A DNA stretch of 64,000 nt from Glandiceps talaboti (GCF_964340395.1 NC_135559.1:9428759-9492758), one strand, 5' to 3'. Counted from the first letter of the stretch, positions 32,591 through 46,600 are shown. Notes: generated by a model not told the origin, from the letters alone. Program-made: numbers and translations.

Positions 32591-33954
32591 AAAAGGAATG
32601 CACATTTTCTTAACGTTAATATTACCTTACCGGGTAATAGTGTGCATTCATACTTGGTTATACCAATAGAATGTATTGATACGTAGGCATACTAGTCTAG
32701 TAAACGCATCAGGTGAAGGGCGCCCTCAACATTTTATTTTGTTTGTCATGAGCTGATAAGGTAGTAGGGAAAAGTACATGGCATGTTTATTACACTGTAA
32801 ACTCTTTATTACAAACTTGGAAAATTTGAAACAAGTTTTTTTTGTAATGAACTGTCCATTATAGTGAAACATGTACTTCATTTGAAATTGTACAATGAAT
32901 GTGGGGCATGAAACGGTGATTTTTAGAAGAGTTTGTTCTAAATAGGTGACCTTGGCCTGATTAGAGAAATGATCCACATTACAACAAAATCGGGCTTACA
33001 GAATTTGAGCCAGCAACCTTTGCATGTGTACTATGTTAGTATGATAATGGTTGTGTCAGGACTTGGAAGAAGGTGCCTAGTAAAGGCCTATTGCCCAATT
33101 TAAACATAGGGTGTGTTTAAAAGGGGGAGGGGAGGGGAGGGGGGAGTCATGCAAGGACTTACACAGTTGCCAATAGTATATTGTACAATGTTTACAATAT
33201 TTTCACTATGATGTGTGAAATAGGAACAAACAAAAAGACTAATAATTTATTTCTTCTAAAAAACTCAGTCCTCCACAGAAATAGTTTAATTTTTTCTTCC
33301 AAAATCAGATTACACTTCCATGGTTTTCTGCTTTTGAAGTGATCACAGAAGCAATTCTGTTTCGTTTACATTTTTTGTGTGCATGTTTTCAGGAACATGA
33401 TGAATTACAAATGTGTAGTTCTGAGATATTTTTTTGTTGTTGATATATAGTTGTTTCATTAGTGTGACAAGTTTTTAGGTGAGATTTTAGTGTCAACAGG
33501 AATTTAATTTGAATTTAATTTGCACATAAATTGAATTATCGCCATGATAAAAGAACATGTACTGAGGGAAACCAAACTATTATTTAGAGGGGGGATCTTG
33601 TACGGTAATTTTGATGGGGTGTGGTTGCAAATTTTTTTTTTTGCTTCAACTTTTTTCTGACAAACAGTCCATATGCCAAGTTTACATGTTACCTTAAACA
33701 CCAACTACCCCTATCCATCCCATGCTGCATTGTTGTTTTAGAAACACCCTGTACCTGCTTTACCCATGATTCCATTGTCACATTTGCAATACATACATTT
33801 GTACCTCGTCGTGGGTGATTTCCAAGTTATCAAATGCTGTAAAGTTTTAATATAAAAATGTAAATGCATAACTTATGGTATCATATATGTATTATTATTA
33901 AAGAACTAGTAATTTTAATAATTGTTGTTTTTTTGTTTTTATGTGCTTTATCCA

Positions 33955-33961
33955 TTTGTTG

Positions 33962-33993
<32 letters not shown>

Positions 33994-34013
33994 GGTGGTG
34001 GTGGTGGTGGTGT
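33955..34013. repeat. (TTG)n (TGG)n microsatellite
   Basis: Six or more TTG followed by about ten TGG triplets, next to foldback element D. Confidence 0.95.
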
Positions 34014-34115
34014 TGTCGTTGTTTAAATTTTTGCAGATCTCATCAAAATTATCCTTCTTGCATGTTACTTGTTTCTCTTTCATCTGTAATGGTTACACCT
34101 GTAGGCTATCTTTTC

Positions 34116-34458
34116 TTTAAACTGGCCATATGGATGAGGATTGGGTATTTATTTTGAATTTTGAATTTATAAAACAATTTTATCATGGCTTCCTAGTTGA
34201 AAAAATCAATTCTGAAAGTTAATTGAGAAAGTCTGTGTTTGTGTTTGTAACTCAATGCATTGCAATAAGCTATAAAAAAATATATGTAAAAATATTTTAC
34301 CAACAATTATTAATCTTTTGCAATGTGTTGAGTTACAAACAAAGACTTGGCATATGTTGTTTGACATTGATTTTCCAAGTAGGAAGCTATGATAAAATTT
34401 TTTTATAAATTCAAAATCCTAAATGACTGCCAAATCTTCATCCATATGGCCACTTTAA
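34116..34458. mobile_element. Foldback element D
   Basis: The ends TTTAAACTGGCCATATGGAT and CATCCATATGGCCACTTTAA form terminal inverted repeats. Arms continue through TATAAAACAATTTTATCATG / CATGATAAAA-type pairs. About 343 bp, non-coding. Confidence 0.65.
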
Positions 34459-34969
34459 TTTCTTGCAAAAGGCTTTCAGCTGGGGGAATGCAGATATAAT
34501 GAGGAGGAGGAGTAAACTCCCCCCCCCCCAAAAAAAAAAATGAACAAAATCTTAAAACCTTGTTTAGTTAATCACATTTGGCTCAAAACCTGCAATATTT
34601 TAGTTTATTTTACTCCTGAAAATAAACAACCATGAAGTAAATTAAAAACAAAAACCCCCCAAAAAACATCAAGTAAAAAAAGTCTTGAAAACTGTCTGAA
34701 AGTTGTTTTCTTTCAGACCTTCAAAGATAGGATTTTGAACTGTTATTTTCTGGTATTTTGGTAAATGTAGGGATGATATATCTACAATACCTTGCAGCTG
34801 AAGACCCTGTAACTTACAACAATTAGGCTTGCAATCAAACTAAGCTGGTAGCAGTCATTTGGGAAAATAACTCATCGAATTGTACAAGTCACTGAGATTT
34901 TCATGTTCTAAATTTTTGTTCACAGTAAAGCCTTCATAACTTGTAAATGATGCAATATATCACATATTT

Positions 34970-35105
34970 GGATATCATTCCCCAATATAATAATAAAATA
35001 TGAATGACCTAAGGGGCCTTGTTACTACAAGTTGCAGACAAGACAAAACAAGACTCTTTAGTATCTTTGGCTGAACAAAGAAAAATAATGAAGAATAATA
35101 ATTAT
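34970..35105. mobile_element. Foldback element F, second copy
   Basis: CATTCCCCAATATAATAATA, GACCTAAGGGGCCTT and GGCTGAACAAAGAAAAATAA repeat the parts of the 32425 element in the same order. Confidence 0.5.
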
Positions 35106-35126
35106 ACCTGCTCAAGCATAACATTA

Positions 35127-35471
35127 AATGCACCTCAGAAATAAACTTTTTTGCTGTTATTTCGTTCAAGAAAACTCGAACCCCTTCTCTGAAAATCTAG
35201 AAGAAAAATCAGGGGTCACCGTTTGAATTTTAGAAATAGAGGTCAGAATGTTATCAAAATTTAACCATTTTAGAATCCAATATGGCCGCCGAAAATTTTG
35301 TCAACGCTGTGGGAAAATTCAAAATTGTCAATTTCCTCAAAAAAAAGATGGTGAACCCTTAAATTTGTTTTATTATTTCGAAAGGACCAGAAGCTAGCTT
35401 CCATATGGCAAAGTTTGGAGAGATTTCAGAACTTTTGATTTTCAGTGAAATTTGTTCCTGAGGTGCATTCT
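35127..35471. mobile_element. Foldback element E with AATGCACCTCAG termini
   Basis: AATGCACCTCAG at the left and CTGAGGTGCATT at the right are inverted repeats about 345 bp apart. A related inverted copy at 54905-55090 shares GGTGACCCC, GAGAAGGGGTT and GAGTTTTCT. Confidence 0.65.
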
Positions 35472-36557
35472 ACCTTAATCTCAGACAAAAATGAAAATTT
35501 TAAATGTTTTAACTTGCATTTGGACATCACAGAACTAATGACATAGATGAATATTGTGACATAGAACAAGTAGGCTATAAATTTCATATTTTCTGTTTGA
35601 ATACATACAACTTGGCTTATGCATGATATAATAGAATTAATAATCTCACATTCTGCATTTCCGACTGTGATAACATCTACACTAAAGGCATGTATCACTT
35701 TCTCCTCATACTGTATGGATCTGTGCATTTGTAGTAATTGACACATTTCTGTAGGTCTTTTCTGAATCTTTTTCTTTTTTTCCGTAACTTTTCTACACAG
35801 CAATGCCATTTCAATGCAATTGTAGGATTCAGTCCTACTTACAACCATGACAAGACTCTAGGAATACGTCAATGCACAGAGGGTACTCTTACATTATCAT
35901 TACCTTTTGGAAATGATGACTAGCTTGTCCAAGTAGTTAGTGCGCCCTCATCGGCCATATTCAATGTGTAAACTTACTTTCGTCTTAGGAATACTGTAGT
36001 TGTTGCTTTCGTACGAGAACGCAGACGACTGGACTTTAAAAGAACCAAATGAAGAAGCCAATGGTGTTCAAATAAAAATACATTGACTGTTAATTCTAAA
36101 CTATGAGATACTTTAAGCACATGAATAGCAATATTTGAGACTTTTTCCAGGCAAGTTTACCACCCTCTTGTGTCAAAATACGGTGTATATACTTCATCTA
36201 ATGTATACATTGCAATAAGACGTGTATGACTTTTCTGTCGTTATTCCATAAATAGAGTCTATTATAACTACATACCTGTGTCTGTTTTTCTCTTAACAAA
36301 TATAATTCCTGTTTCAACTACACAAGTGTTTGTGGTTTGGCCCTTCCAATCTCCCCAAACAAGTCTCAATGTACAAGTACTAAAGAATGTAACAACATAA
36401 TTTGATGATAAGCTGAGAGCTTTTTCGAGTGCAAACTGTCAAAGTGACATGATCATGGAGAATGCTGCCAAAGATCTTGGGGACAATTTCAGTAAAGTCC
36501 CAATGTATTAAGTGTTCTTTTATAGCTGCTGTAACTACTAAAATTATCCGTAGTAAG

Positions 36558-36567
36558 CCCCCCCCAC

Positions 36568-36598
<31 letters not shown>
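36558..36598. repeat. Poly(C)/poly(A) run
   Basis: CCCCCC CACC followed by about 30 A. It could be the tail of a retroposed sequence, but no body was recognised. Confidence 0.7.
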
Positions 36599-36600
<2 letters not shown>

Positions 36601-38799
36601 AAAATCGTTTCTGGTTAGCCTGTGCATCACTTTAATACCCTCGAGTTGGTATTTTTTTCATGTTTGTCCAGCCCATGCAGTCTGCAGATCCAGGGGAGAA
36701 ACACAAAAATAACCCTCCCTACTTCAGTGAAGACAACAACTCCATAGCCAATCATGAACAAGCAAATGACATCTGCCCCACATACACACTTGCTCTAAAG
36801 TACCACATGTAGAGTACACTGAGTGACAGGTTTGTTGAGAATAAAAAATAATCCACATTGTCGCACCATTTTAGACAAATTGTCAATACCAGAAACAATT
36901 CTTTCCTTTTTTTGGCCTAACCATAACCATGCCCATAGCAACTGTTGTCCTAGGTTTAAATTGATAAGACTGTGTGGCTACACACACACACATCTATATC
37001 CATCTATATCTACCTATCTATGTATATTATACAATGCACTACAATTTCAAATGGGCTGCAAAGAATCTGCCAAGATTCAGCAAATTTAAAATTTAAGATG
37101 TAAAATATGCAAATTCTGAAATCAAGATGCAAGGTATACCATTTCTGTCAATAACATATAGGGGTGTGCACTGCTTGTTATATGCAAATCACAAATCAAA
37201 ATGTAAGATATGCAAATTACCACATCAAAATGTAAGTTATGCAAATTCCTACACTTGGTTACCGAGACTCTTGCTGGTGGGTGCTCTTCCTACAAGACCC
37301 CCCTAAAAGCGAGTCTGGGGAAATGAGATCCCAACTTGCCCATGCAGGAAGTAGCCTCTAGAGCAATGCACTCTGGGGAATACTTCAGTCCAATATTGCA
37401 GGCGGAACGATTTAGGTACTTTCATGACAAGTTATCACTTTTCCAGTGAGAGATATATCTATATTACAACAAACAGGCTTTGAAAGCCCATTTTTATGAC
37501 TAGGAATTAATGTACTGTGTGACTTCTGGGCAGGGTAGTTGAAACGTGGTTTCCCCAGACTTGTCTGGGTGGTCTCGTAGAAGAGCCCCCTAGTGGTGAG
37601 AGTCTGGGTAACTGAAACTAACACTGCATACTCAAATGACAATAAATAATCATTTTTTTTTTATAAAACACTTCATGTGCTATTAAAGAAAGGACAAGAA
37701 TAAAAAAGTGCTTGCAGAATTTCTTTTTAATCACAAAACCAGTCATACAATTCTGTTGACTGCTCAATGGTAGAAAGATATACAATGTACATATATTGAG
37801 CTCTACATTTTCAGTACAAGATTCGCTACAACTACATTTACAGAACAGTGTTCGTCTCAAGCATACAATTTTACATCTAAAAACACATACTTTGAAAAAC
37901 CTGAGTTTACTGCTTACCTATATCCCATAATATATAGATATCTTGTAACTCAGCATCATTTTTTTTGCTGCAAAATGGACTTTGATTTCCTGTGTTTTTT
38001 CCTTGGATAGTTGGTTGGGAACTGCTGACTGCTAATTTTGGTAAACATTGAAATTTTTTCATGAATTGATAATTTTTGGTGTTTTTATCCTAATATACAA
38101 ATTTGTGAGACCACCCATCCCCATCCCCACCCTAACTGCACCCCCTGTAGACAAACACTATTGCTTCAAAAGTCATTGCTACAACACATGCTACAAATGA
38201 ATACATTTTTTTTTATATAGGATCTATTTGTGTATTATTGAAATATTTCAATTTTTTGCTGAAAAGTTATTTATTTTTGCTTTTTTTTCACCATCTTTTT
38301 TTGGGGTTGATAACATATCAGTATTTGGCTACCATTGTGAGTGTGGTGATTGTTTGAGTGAAATACAAGAAAAACGGTTGTTTTACGTTTTAATGAGGGC
38401 AAGACAGACAGGGGATGATGTTCAGCTTTGAAAAAAATACTTGGTTTCTACTTAAAATCTGGTAACGTAACAGGTAAAAAATAATAGACTGATCCCCTAC
38501 GATTGCCTGGTCTTCTGAAAATAAACAAACTGTGTGCATCATTTTACAGTTTCTGTTTTACCCCTTTCAAATTTCACTGATGTTATTTACTACAAAATTA
38601 AAATCACACTGGAATTTACCTTATTTGTCAAATATCTCATTCTAAGGTTGCAATTTTTTAGGTACATGTACATGAAACTAGCGAACCAATGATTTTTGAG
38701 AGGCACCTTGAAATAAGCTATCTGTTGGTACATAGTGCATGTAAGAGGGTTGTAATTCCTGGTAGAGAACTAATCATATGGAAGCTAGGGAATCTCAGT

Positions 38800-39075
38800 T
38801 TGGTTCCCCTAAGTTCATTGCAATGTTGACCAAGTAGGTTTCCCTAAGTTTGATGAAATGTTGACCAAGCAGATTCCCGTAAGTTCATTGAAAAGTTGAC
38901 CAAGCAGGTTCCCCTAAGTTCATTGAAAAGTTGACCAAGCAGGTTCCCCTAAGTTCATTGCAAGGTTGACCAAGCAGGTTCCCTTAAGTTCATTGCAAGG
39001 TTGACCAAGCAGGTTCCCCTAAGTTTATTGCAATGTCGACTAAACAGGTTCCCCTGAGTTCACTACAATGTTAAC
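38800..39075. repeat. Tandem array, about 33-bp unit, 8 copies
   Basis: GGTTCCCCTAAGTTCATTGC and AAAGTTGACCAAGCA repeat with few changes. Intergenic. Confidence 0.85.
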
Positions 39076-39409
39076 CACAGAGGCATACACACAGTGGATC
39101 CTTAGAAGTTGTGACTGATTGGCGTCAATACAAAATTTGTCATTGGTCATGATCAGTGCGGCATGTAGACATCGTCATAGCAACAGCTAACATGTTGATA
39201 CTTGACAAATCACTACCACTTAGCTGGTCACCTTCTTGCATCAATCTCCATACAACTTGTTTTTCACATAAACCTGAAGTTTGTTGATATGTGCAAATTG
39301 AAAAAAAAAATTGTTTTTTTTAGAGGGTACTGTAGTTTGTATCCTAAAAAGGGACACCAGATTAATAATGTGTTCTTTTCACAATACTGCTGTGGAAACC
39401 AAGCTATCT

Positions 39410-39625
39410 GCTTACTAAGATCAACACAAACTAAAACTATTGTTCAGTAGATTACACAAGTACTTGATAGCATTGTTGTTGTTGTCCAGACATAATCACC
39501 CTAAAAATATGACAAAGTAAACATTGGAAGTCCCCCAAAATGTATACTGCAAGATCATATGGAAGTCTTCAGAAACTCCATGTTACTTTTGACTGCAAGT
39601 GAACTAACATCCATTCAACAATAAG
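39410..39625. repeat. Dispersed repeat, unclassified, copy 2
   Basis: GCTTACTAAGATCAACACAA, GTAAACATTGGAAGTCCC and GAACTAACATCCATTCAAC match the interior of the repeat at 1600-2260. Confidence 0.55.
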
Positions 39626-39816
39626 TTTAGTTGGTGTCTATCTTAGCTAGTTGAAACTTTGGCTTCCGCTGTTGTAAGAATAGTACAGCAATCTGTGAGC
39701 TGCTGAGTTGCCAAATACTTGCCTAAAGTTGAAAATTATGAGAACATGATTTAGCAGGGGTTCTAATTTTGACTGTTCGTTATACTGAAAACACATTAAG
39801 TGTTTGTGATTCACAT

Positions 39817-39868
39817 ACCATACCATACCATACCATACCATACCATACCATACCATACCATACCATAC
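39817..39868. repeat. (CATAC)n pentamer microsatellite
   Basis: About ten perfect copies of CATAC. Confidence 0.95.
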
Positions 39869-42800
39869 AATATCACTGTATACTTTTGGAATTAAAATTG
39901 TAATATTCAAATTTGAATTTATGTCTGAACCAATCACAAGCATATTCTTACCATGTGACTACAATCCTCCAATCAAATGAGAAATTGGAAGAATTCAAAT
40001 ATCATGGTCAGGTAAGAAAATTTACACATGTTTATCACTGTCTACAAATTTATTGTAAAATGACTGACTAAAAAAGTAAACTGGACTTGAAGAGATGACA
40101 CTTACCAACAGCATTATGTCTCTGTAGCTATAAACGTCAACAGAATGGCAGGAAATGAAATGCTAATGTGAAATTATGTTACTTCATATCTGATAATATT
40201 ATACCTGTCTAATAAATGTCGCCCTCTTGTGACAGAGTAAGGTGATGGTTGGAAGGTCATCTGAATGTTGAATGTGAAAACAGAAACTTTTGGCAGGTCT
40301 TTCCGACCTAAATCACTGAAAATATGCAAATACCATACAGGTTTATATGGCGGTTATTTCATTCGAAAACCTCTCAAACATCACTGCAGTGCAGTCAGTT
40401 TAGATCGTTGAGGGCGCTGTTTATGAGAAAGGTCATGGAAAACACAATGACTTATTCTTAATAGCATAAAACATTAAACTATAGGATGATAGGCCAAGTC
40501 ACCAGATGTGATGCTTTGCACACTAAGCAATGCAGGCAGTGTTTTCTGTTTCTACATTATGTTCCGATTTTTGGTCCTTCACCTGCTACATTTTCATTTT
40601 CATTTTTTTTTTTTTTTTTTTTTTTACATTTTTCGTGTTTCTAATTTTTATTTCAGAAGCTGCCTTGTTGAAATCTTTCTACATAAAAACTTGCTGTGCA
40701 TAAAACTAATACACAATTTCCTGGTCGAAGCTTAAGAAACAGCGCCATCACTAGTTCATTTTTGGAGAACATTATAGAGGGCACTATAACAAGGAATTGT
40801 TGGCTATTATTGCTTCCAAAGCAGTTTATATACGATTTGAACTTTGACCTCACGCAAACAAATCACTTTCTTAGAAAAAACTAACAAATCTTTGCATTTC
40901 ACCTGAAAATTTAGACACTGATAAATAACGATCAATTCACTTTGTATTTCAACTGAAAGAGAAGGAATATTGAAGAAAAAAAATTTATATCGAAAAGAAT
41001 TTCTCTGTCATGATTATTACTCAGCTGGCAATATTGCATTGATTTTTTTGAAGTCAACGGAAATGTTTGAAGATGTTTACCACCAAGACAAATATGGTGG
41101 CAATATTTTTGCTAAATCTATCCTGGAAAAGTGTTTGAAAAGTGTTACAGATAGTGTTTTCACATTGTATATATGCAGTTCTTTAAGTAACTAAGTATAT
41201 GGAAATTATCTCTTCAGCTGAAGAAAAAATGAAATTGAATTTTCCCTCCAAAAAAAACTAGTACAAAATATGTTGTTTTTGTCTTTTAAGCAATTTTGAA
41301 ACACACAATGTTTTGACGTATTCATTCACGAATTCTTATTGCTAGTCAAGGATGTTAACTAATTATTATTTCTGAACTATCGAAATTAAACTCTGTCTAT
41401 TCATAATTACTGAATATGGACTTTTACCATTCATTTTCAACATAAGACACTATGTTGAATTAAAGATTTACTTAATCCTATATGAAACCTGTGTCTTGTT
41501 CATTATCAAACTTGCCACTTTCCTCAAGACTTGGCTTTTCAGTGTGCACACCACTCTGTAGTTGGACTGAACCTAGCTCCACATCGTAAACATAGACACT
41601 AGCCTATGTTGGGGCGCCCTCACACATTGGCCCAGAAAGATTAGAGAGTTGAGGGCAGCACAGCATGAAGTATGTGTAGACAGACACTTGAGTTACTACA
41701 CTTACAAGATCTATGGTTGAACTTGACTTTGAATATTAATTCTTGTACACAAATTGTACACATCTGAAGCATCTGAGTAACAACTATTTACGTCTGGGAT
41801 ATAAAACTTAGAATCACAATTTATTAACTCTGTTTTGCAATCTAACTTCAACCAATTCAGGGTCTCCAACTAGGTATTACTGAGAGTCACACTTTTCCAT
41901 AATTTTTGTCGATGTTATTCACGTTTTACTTGATAACGCATGTACAATGCACAAAGTATCAAGACAAAGAGATTGTGGTAAATGTGATGTCATCACCATA
42001 GGTTTTCCCATCAACCCTTGCAGGAAATTGCTCAAAATGGCTGAACACATGTAAAGCACCATAGGGCTTCTTCTATACAAGATTTCAAATTTGCGTAAGT
42101 TACTGAGGTACTGTTCTATTAATTCTATGTATTAAAATTGATAGCAGTAATCAATACAAGCGTACAAAAGGCAGCACTAAAAAACTGACTGAACATTTCC
42201 ATCAACAAAAAATGACTAACATTATGAGCTAATGGGTTTTAAGTTTCTATGGGCATCAATAAACAACATATGTGGTATCTCTGGCAAGGTACTTTCTTCT
42301 TTTTTTTCGCCAAAAACGTGTTTCAAAAAGTCAGTGAAACTAAAATAATTTTTACCATTTATATATACAAACACTCAAACTAAAATCAGGAAAACTTGAC
42401 ACAAAAGTAATTTTTCTTTGACCTATATCATAACACAGAAAGCAGACACACACTTAGCACCAGCTCTGCATGGTGTACACTGATTTGCATGAAGAAAAAT
42501 AACATGTGATGGTGAACAAGCTACACGCAACATATACGAATGTGTGCAAGATTCACAAATATGGCCCCACAGATTGTAATTACAATTTTTTATGTACATT
42601 GATATTAATTTTGTTATTGGGAAATTTTAAGGGTAAATTTTTGATTCTGAAATGACCAGATTTGACAAGAAACTGACGAAGTCACTGAGTACAGTGACTG
42701 ATATGCAGATATACACCATCTCTTCAGCACCAACTTTTTCCCACCAAAAAAATTTCTGATTTTTTTTCACTTTTCGTTCAATTTACACTAGTTTTTAAAA

Positions 42801-42806
42801 TTTATT
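42801..42806 (-). terminator. Candidate distal poly(A) signal AATAAA for PIX
   Basis: TTTATT on the plus strand reads AATAAA on the minus strand, 230 nt downstream of the candidate alternative last exon. It is a common hexamer in AT-rich DNA, so support is weak. Confidence 0.25.
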
Positions 42807-43035
42807 CTGGACAAAAACATACTACAAATGCATTGCTAGGATTAGCATCCAAAATTCTAGCCTAGATTTAATTTCTACAGAAGATTACAGACTGTTGTTT
42901 AGTGAATTCTAATAACCCTTCCCCCTCCACTACAATGATAGTGGTTTCATCCAAATGTCATGAAATGTCATGAATTATGAATATTTTGTATGAATATACT
43001 GCCACCACTAGTTTTCTATTTCGATTCTTTTGTTT

Positions 43036-43148
43036 TTATGGTCCATCCACATAGAAGACAGATCTCTTCTTTGGGGCAGAACCAGTAGCAGTCCCATTTC
43101 TTTGAGTTTGAATCTCTTCTGCACCAACATCTTGAAATAATTTTGCAG
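43036..43148 (-). CDS. Candidate alternative last exon of PIX (or last exon of an unidentified gene)
   Basis: After TTTTCAGTCAG a frame reads AKLFQDVGAEEIQTQRNGTA then TGSAPKKRSVFYVDGP and stops at 43038-43036. With the acceptor ending at 43149 it starts in phase 1, so it can be spliced in frame from PIX exon 50098-49970 or 51869-51744, bypassing the coiled coil. The peptide was not recognised. With the acceptor at 43153 the same frame would start in phase 0, which fits no visible PIX donor. Confidence 0.4.
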
Positions 43149-43418
43149 CTGACTGAAAAAAGAACAAAAAGTCATATTCTTTTTTTGGAACTAGTCCATT
43201 GCAGCGACTAAATCAACAAGATTTGATTGTTAAATCATCGCATTTGATATGTCCTCGCTTTTTTTTCCCTGATTCAACAAATCAAATCAAGACAATCACA
43301 CCACTTTGCTTCAGCCATAAACAGCGCCACCAGACGCCAGCCTCAGCACTACTAGCACCTCTACCAACTCCAGCCTCAAGGGGGCCTCCTTCACTTGAAT
43401 GGCTTATGACACACATTG

Positions 43419-43626
43419 TCATAGCTTAGTTTCATCCACACTCGAGTCCACAAAACTTTTCAATGGTTTTTTAATTACAGCATCAAGTTTCTTTCTGGCT
43501 TTCACTTCATCTTCAAGTTTCTTCCTGGCCTTGACTTCGTCGTCTAATCCCCGTTTAAGTTTCTTTGTTACATCTGTCAGGTCTTTCACTTGGTCTCTCA
43601 GTGCATACACAGTATCAACAAGACTT
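43419..43626 (-). CDS. ARHGEF7: PIX terminal exon: coiled coil and PDZ ligand
   Basis: Encodes SLVDTVYALRDQVKDLTDVT, then KKLKRGLDDEVKARKK and ends VDSSVDETKL; stop TGA at 43421-43419. In vertebrates this coiled coil trimerises and the C-terminus binds PDZ proteins such as Scribble and Shank. A 30-bp internal duplication repeats DEVKARKKLE as DEVKARKKLD. Confidence 0.95.
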
Positions 43627-46600
43627 CTGTAGAACGGCAAAAACAGAAAGGAATAGAAATTATGTACTTCACAAATTCAAGATTTAATCTGTTTTTTAAG
43701 TGGAAGTCTTAATGAGGATTTTCATCAGGATAAATTGGTGTATAATCTGATTAAAATGGTTTGATTTGTTTTATGTACTGTATTTCATGTTTACTATGTT
43801 TGTTCTTCATGTTCTTTATTTATATGTCACATGGCTTTCTCTGTCTGTCTCTGTCTCTCTATGTCTCTCTCTCTCTCCTCTCTCTATGTCTCCTTTCTGT
43901 CTGTCTCTTTCTGTCTCTCCGTCTCATCTCTCTCTACGTCTCCTTTCTGTCTGTCTCTTTCTGTCTCTGTCTGTCTCTTTCTGTCTCCCCTCTCTCTCTA
44001 TGTCTCCTCTCTGTCTCTGTCTCTTTCTCTCTGTCTCTGTCTCCCTCCATCTCTAAATATTAAGTTAAAGTAGTTGCAATAATATTAATATGTACATGTA
44101 AGGGTATCTGGGTAATAGTTGCTAAATCTCAACAATATTGGCCTAGTAATCCTGGTAATTCCTGTAAAAACATTAACACCCACTTATTTTGTATTTCAGT
44201 AAATGTTTGTTACAAATTTGTATTTTATCAAAAAAGTAAACTCAATTATTTCTTGTTGTAAATTTAGTAATTTGAAGTCACATCATCAGTAGTAAACAAA
44301 ACCAAAAGTTTGATCTTGGAAATTTATACAATAAGTGGGTGCTAGATTTTTTACAGGAAGGTGCTGAACACAGCAGAGGAAAGACGACCTTTGACCTTTA
44401 TCAATATTGGAAGCAGACTACAAGAGAGACTCAGTCACAGGATATGTTAATAATACTGGGTTGGGTTGAATCAGGAAAGTGGGTTGGGATTTGAATAAGG
44501 GGGTAAAGGTCATGGTGATAGGGGGTCAAAGGTCAAGGACAAATACTGTCACTTACCTTTCCTCCACTACTGTTATATTTCCTTTCATTTCTTCAACAAT
44601 AATTTTTTCTTCTTCAGCAATAATCACTTGAGGGGTATCATCAAGCATATGCACTGTAAAGAGTAGAAGTTGCAGATTTTTAAGGTTAAGGGTCAAAGTT
44701 CAGATTTTACATCCCAGTAAAGATATTCAATTCTACATGGGGTGAAAAAAAGTGATTCAAAAACAGTGAAAGTAGAGGGCAACTTATCAAAAGAAGTGTT
44801 TTTATTGCCTTCAAGGAAAGATTGGGGTACACATGTATCTCTCCCTCATGTATACATCTCTACCCTATAATTGAAAGGTAAATGGTAGGATCCAATAAAT
44901 TGTGCATATGGCTCATTCCATTGTTAGAGTTATGGAGGGAGGTGATTGGCATTATAGATTAGGGAAGGGTGAGGGGGGGGGGGGTTGAAAAATGAAACTA
45001 TTTTTTGTACTGTAGACATGTCTTTATCTCTGTATTAACCAAATCACCAAACTGCAGTCTGGCAAAGGCTACTGGTTCAAATCTGAATGCATAAACTATA
45101 GTGTTGGCTGGGTCTATTTTGTTTACTGACAGTGTCCTACAAGATCAACAAACCAAACATAAACCCTGCAAACACTAAAATTATTGCAGCTAGTTCAAGT
45201 AAAGAGCCTAAAACAGTGTGTGAGGCTGACGATTGTTACAAACTGTTGTGAAAAACACTGACAGTTGATCAGTTCTGGGGAAAACGAACTTTTGATAAAC
45301 TGCTCTGAGTACAAATTTTTGTAACTATGGAAACACAGTCCATGAATAGTTATTCATATTGTATATCTAGGAATCTGCGGCAGATTTACTTGTAGCTTAC
45401 TGTTCTGTTTGAACGTAAATGTACAGAAGGTAAACACATTTGGGAAGAGTTTGGTTTTGTAGATTCCTTTTCTGATCAACAGGAACTCATGAACTCACAA
45501 CTGTCACTTTTTTTTTGTAATTACAGAAGTTATTGTTTTCAAAATTTGCTACTTTGCATAACTGCATGACTAAACAATTTGTAAATTTACAAAAATTGCA
45601 AAAACAGTTCATAAATTTTCATTTCACAAAATTTTGAAATTATTCTAGACTATACTAATGTTGGTGTCTACAGTGTCCGATGATCTACAGTTCAAGAATT
45701 TACTTTAGAAGACAGGAAATAAGACAAAAGTTTGTAATGATTGAAAAATTTTATTTTACATCTTCAAAGATCAACATACATCATTCAAACCGAGTAAAAT
45801 TCCCAATAAACCAAAAATCCCCCATTCTGTCATGCAAATAAAATAAATCACACTTCCAGATAAATTATCAAGCATGCATTTCATACAATTCTTAAACTGA
45901 GTTTGTCTGTCTGTATTTGTCAGACTTAGTAGTCACACTACTGTACCAAGCCTGTAAGTATGAATTAAATATTCGTAGAGGAAATCTAGATAGAAGCTGA
46001 TTGGTCAGTTAGTCATTTGCATTAATTAAGCATTCATATGGAAATCTAGATGGAAGATGATTGGTCAAAGTTAACATTTGCATTAATTAGGTATTCATAT
46101 GGAAATCTAGGCAGGAGCTGATTGGTAACAGCTTATCATTTGCATTAATTAAGCATTCATATGGAAATATAGATAAAAGCTGATTGGTCACAGCTTATCA
46201 TTTGCATAATTAAGCATTCATATGGAAATCTAGGCACAAGCTGATTGGTTGATGAAAAACTGGTCATATTTTCATCACATTATGTAAAGGTACAAAGTTT
46301 GAAAGTATGATTAACAACCAGCTTTACCAAAGGATTTGTAAGTTGTATACATCGTCCAATCAGTGCAATAAGGTCATAACTGACATGTAATTCATATTGC
46401 ACAGACGTGATGACATATGTTTGCATATGAAGACACAGAATTGTTAAAGGGTTGAAGTGTTCATAAAATCTAGATGAAGGCTAGGCACGTGAAGGTGACT
46501 GTAAAGTCCGACACAAAAACCAGTAACACAGATTACAAATAAACTCTGATTCTAAAAAAATATGACATTCTCTTCACACACTTCGTTTCATAAACATCTC

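Larger units (their letters stand above)
31881..43035. other. Convergent intergenic region between ACADVL and PIX
   Basis: About 11 kb between two 3' ends. It should hold both 3' UTRs. Apart from these I see foldback elements, a dispersed repeat, microsatellites and short tandem arrays, listed separately. No reading frame here has family similarity or consistent splice sites. The longest, 35848-35426 minus, looks non-coding. Confidence 0.6.

Noticed and set aside
33864-34157. CCCCWWWW-containing frame
   Set aside because: Translation of the TTG/TGG microsatellite.
35426-35848. 140-residue minus-strand open frame
   Set aside because: Longest non-repetitive frame in the intergenic region, but no motif, no splice context, hydrophobic AT-rich composition, and it overlaps the end of foldback element E.
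43199-43429. 76-residue plus-strand frame
   Set aside because: Antisense to the last PIX exon and its 3' side, without splice or family support.
43761-44073. Three overlapping Leu/Ser-rich frames
   Set aside because: Pyrimidine microsatellite in the intron between the last PIX exons.
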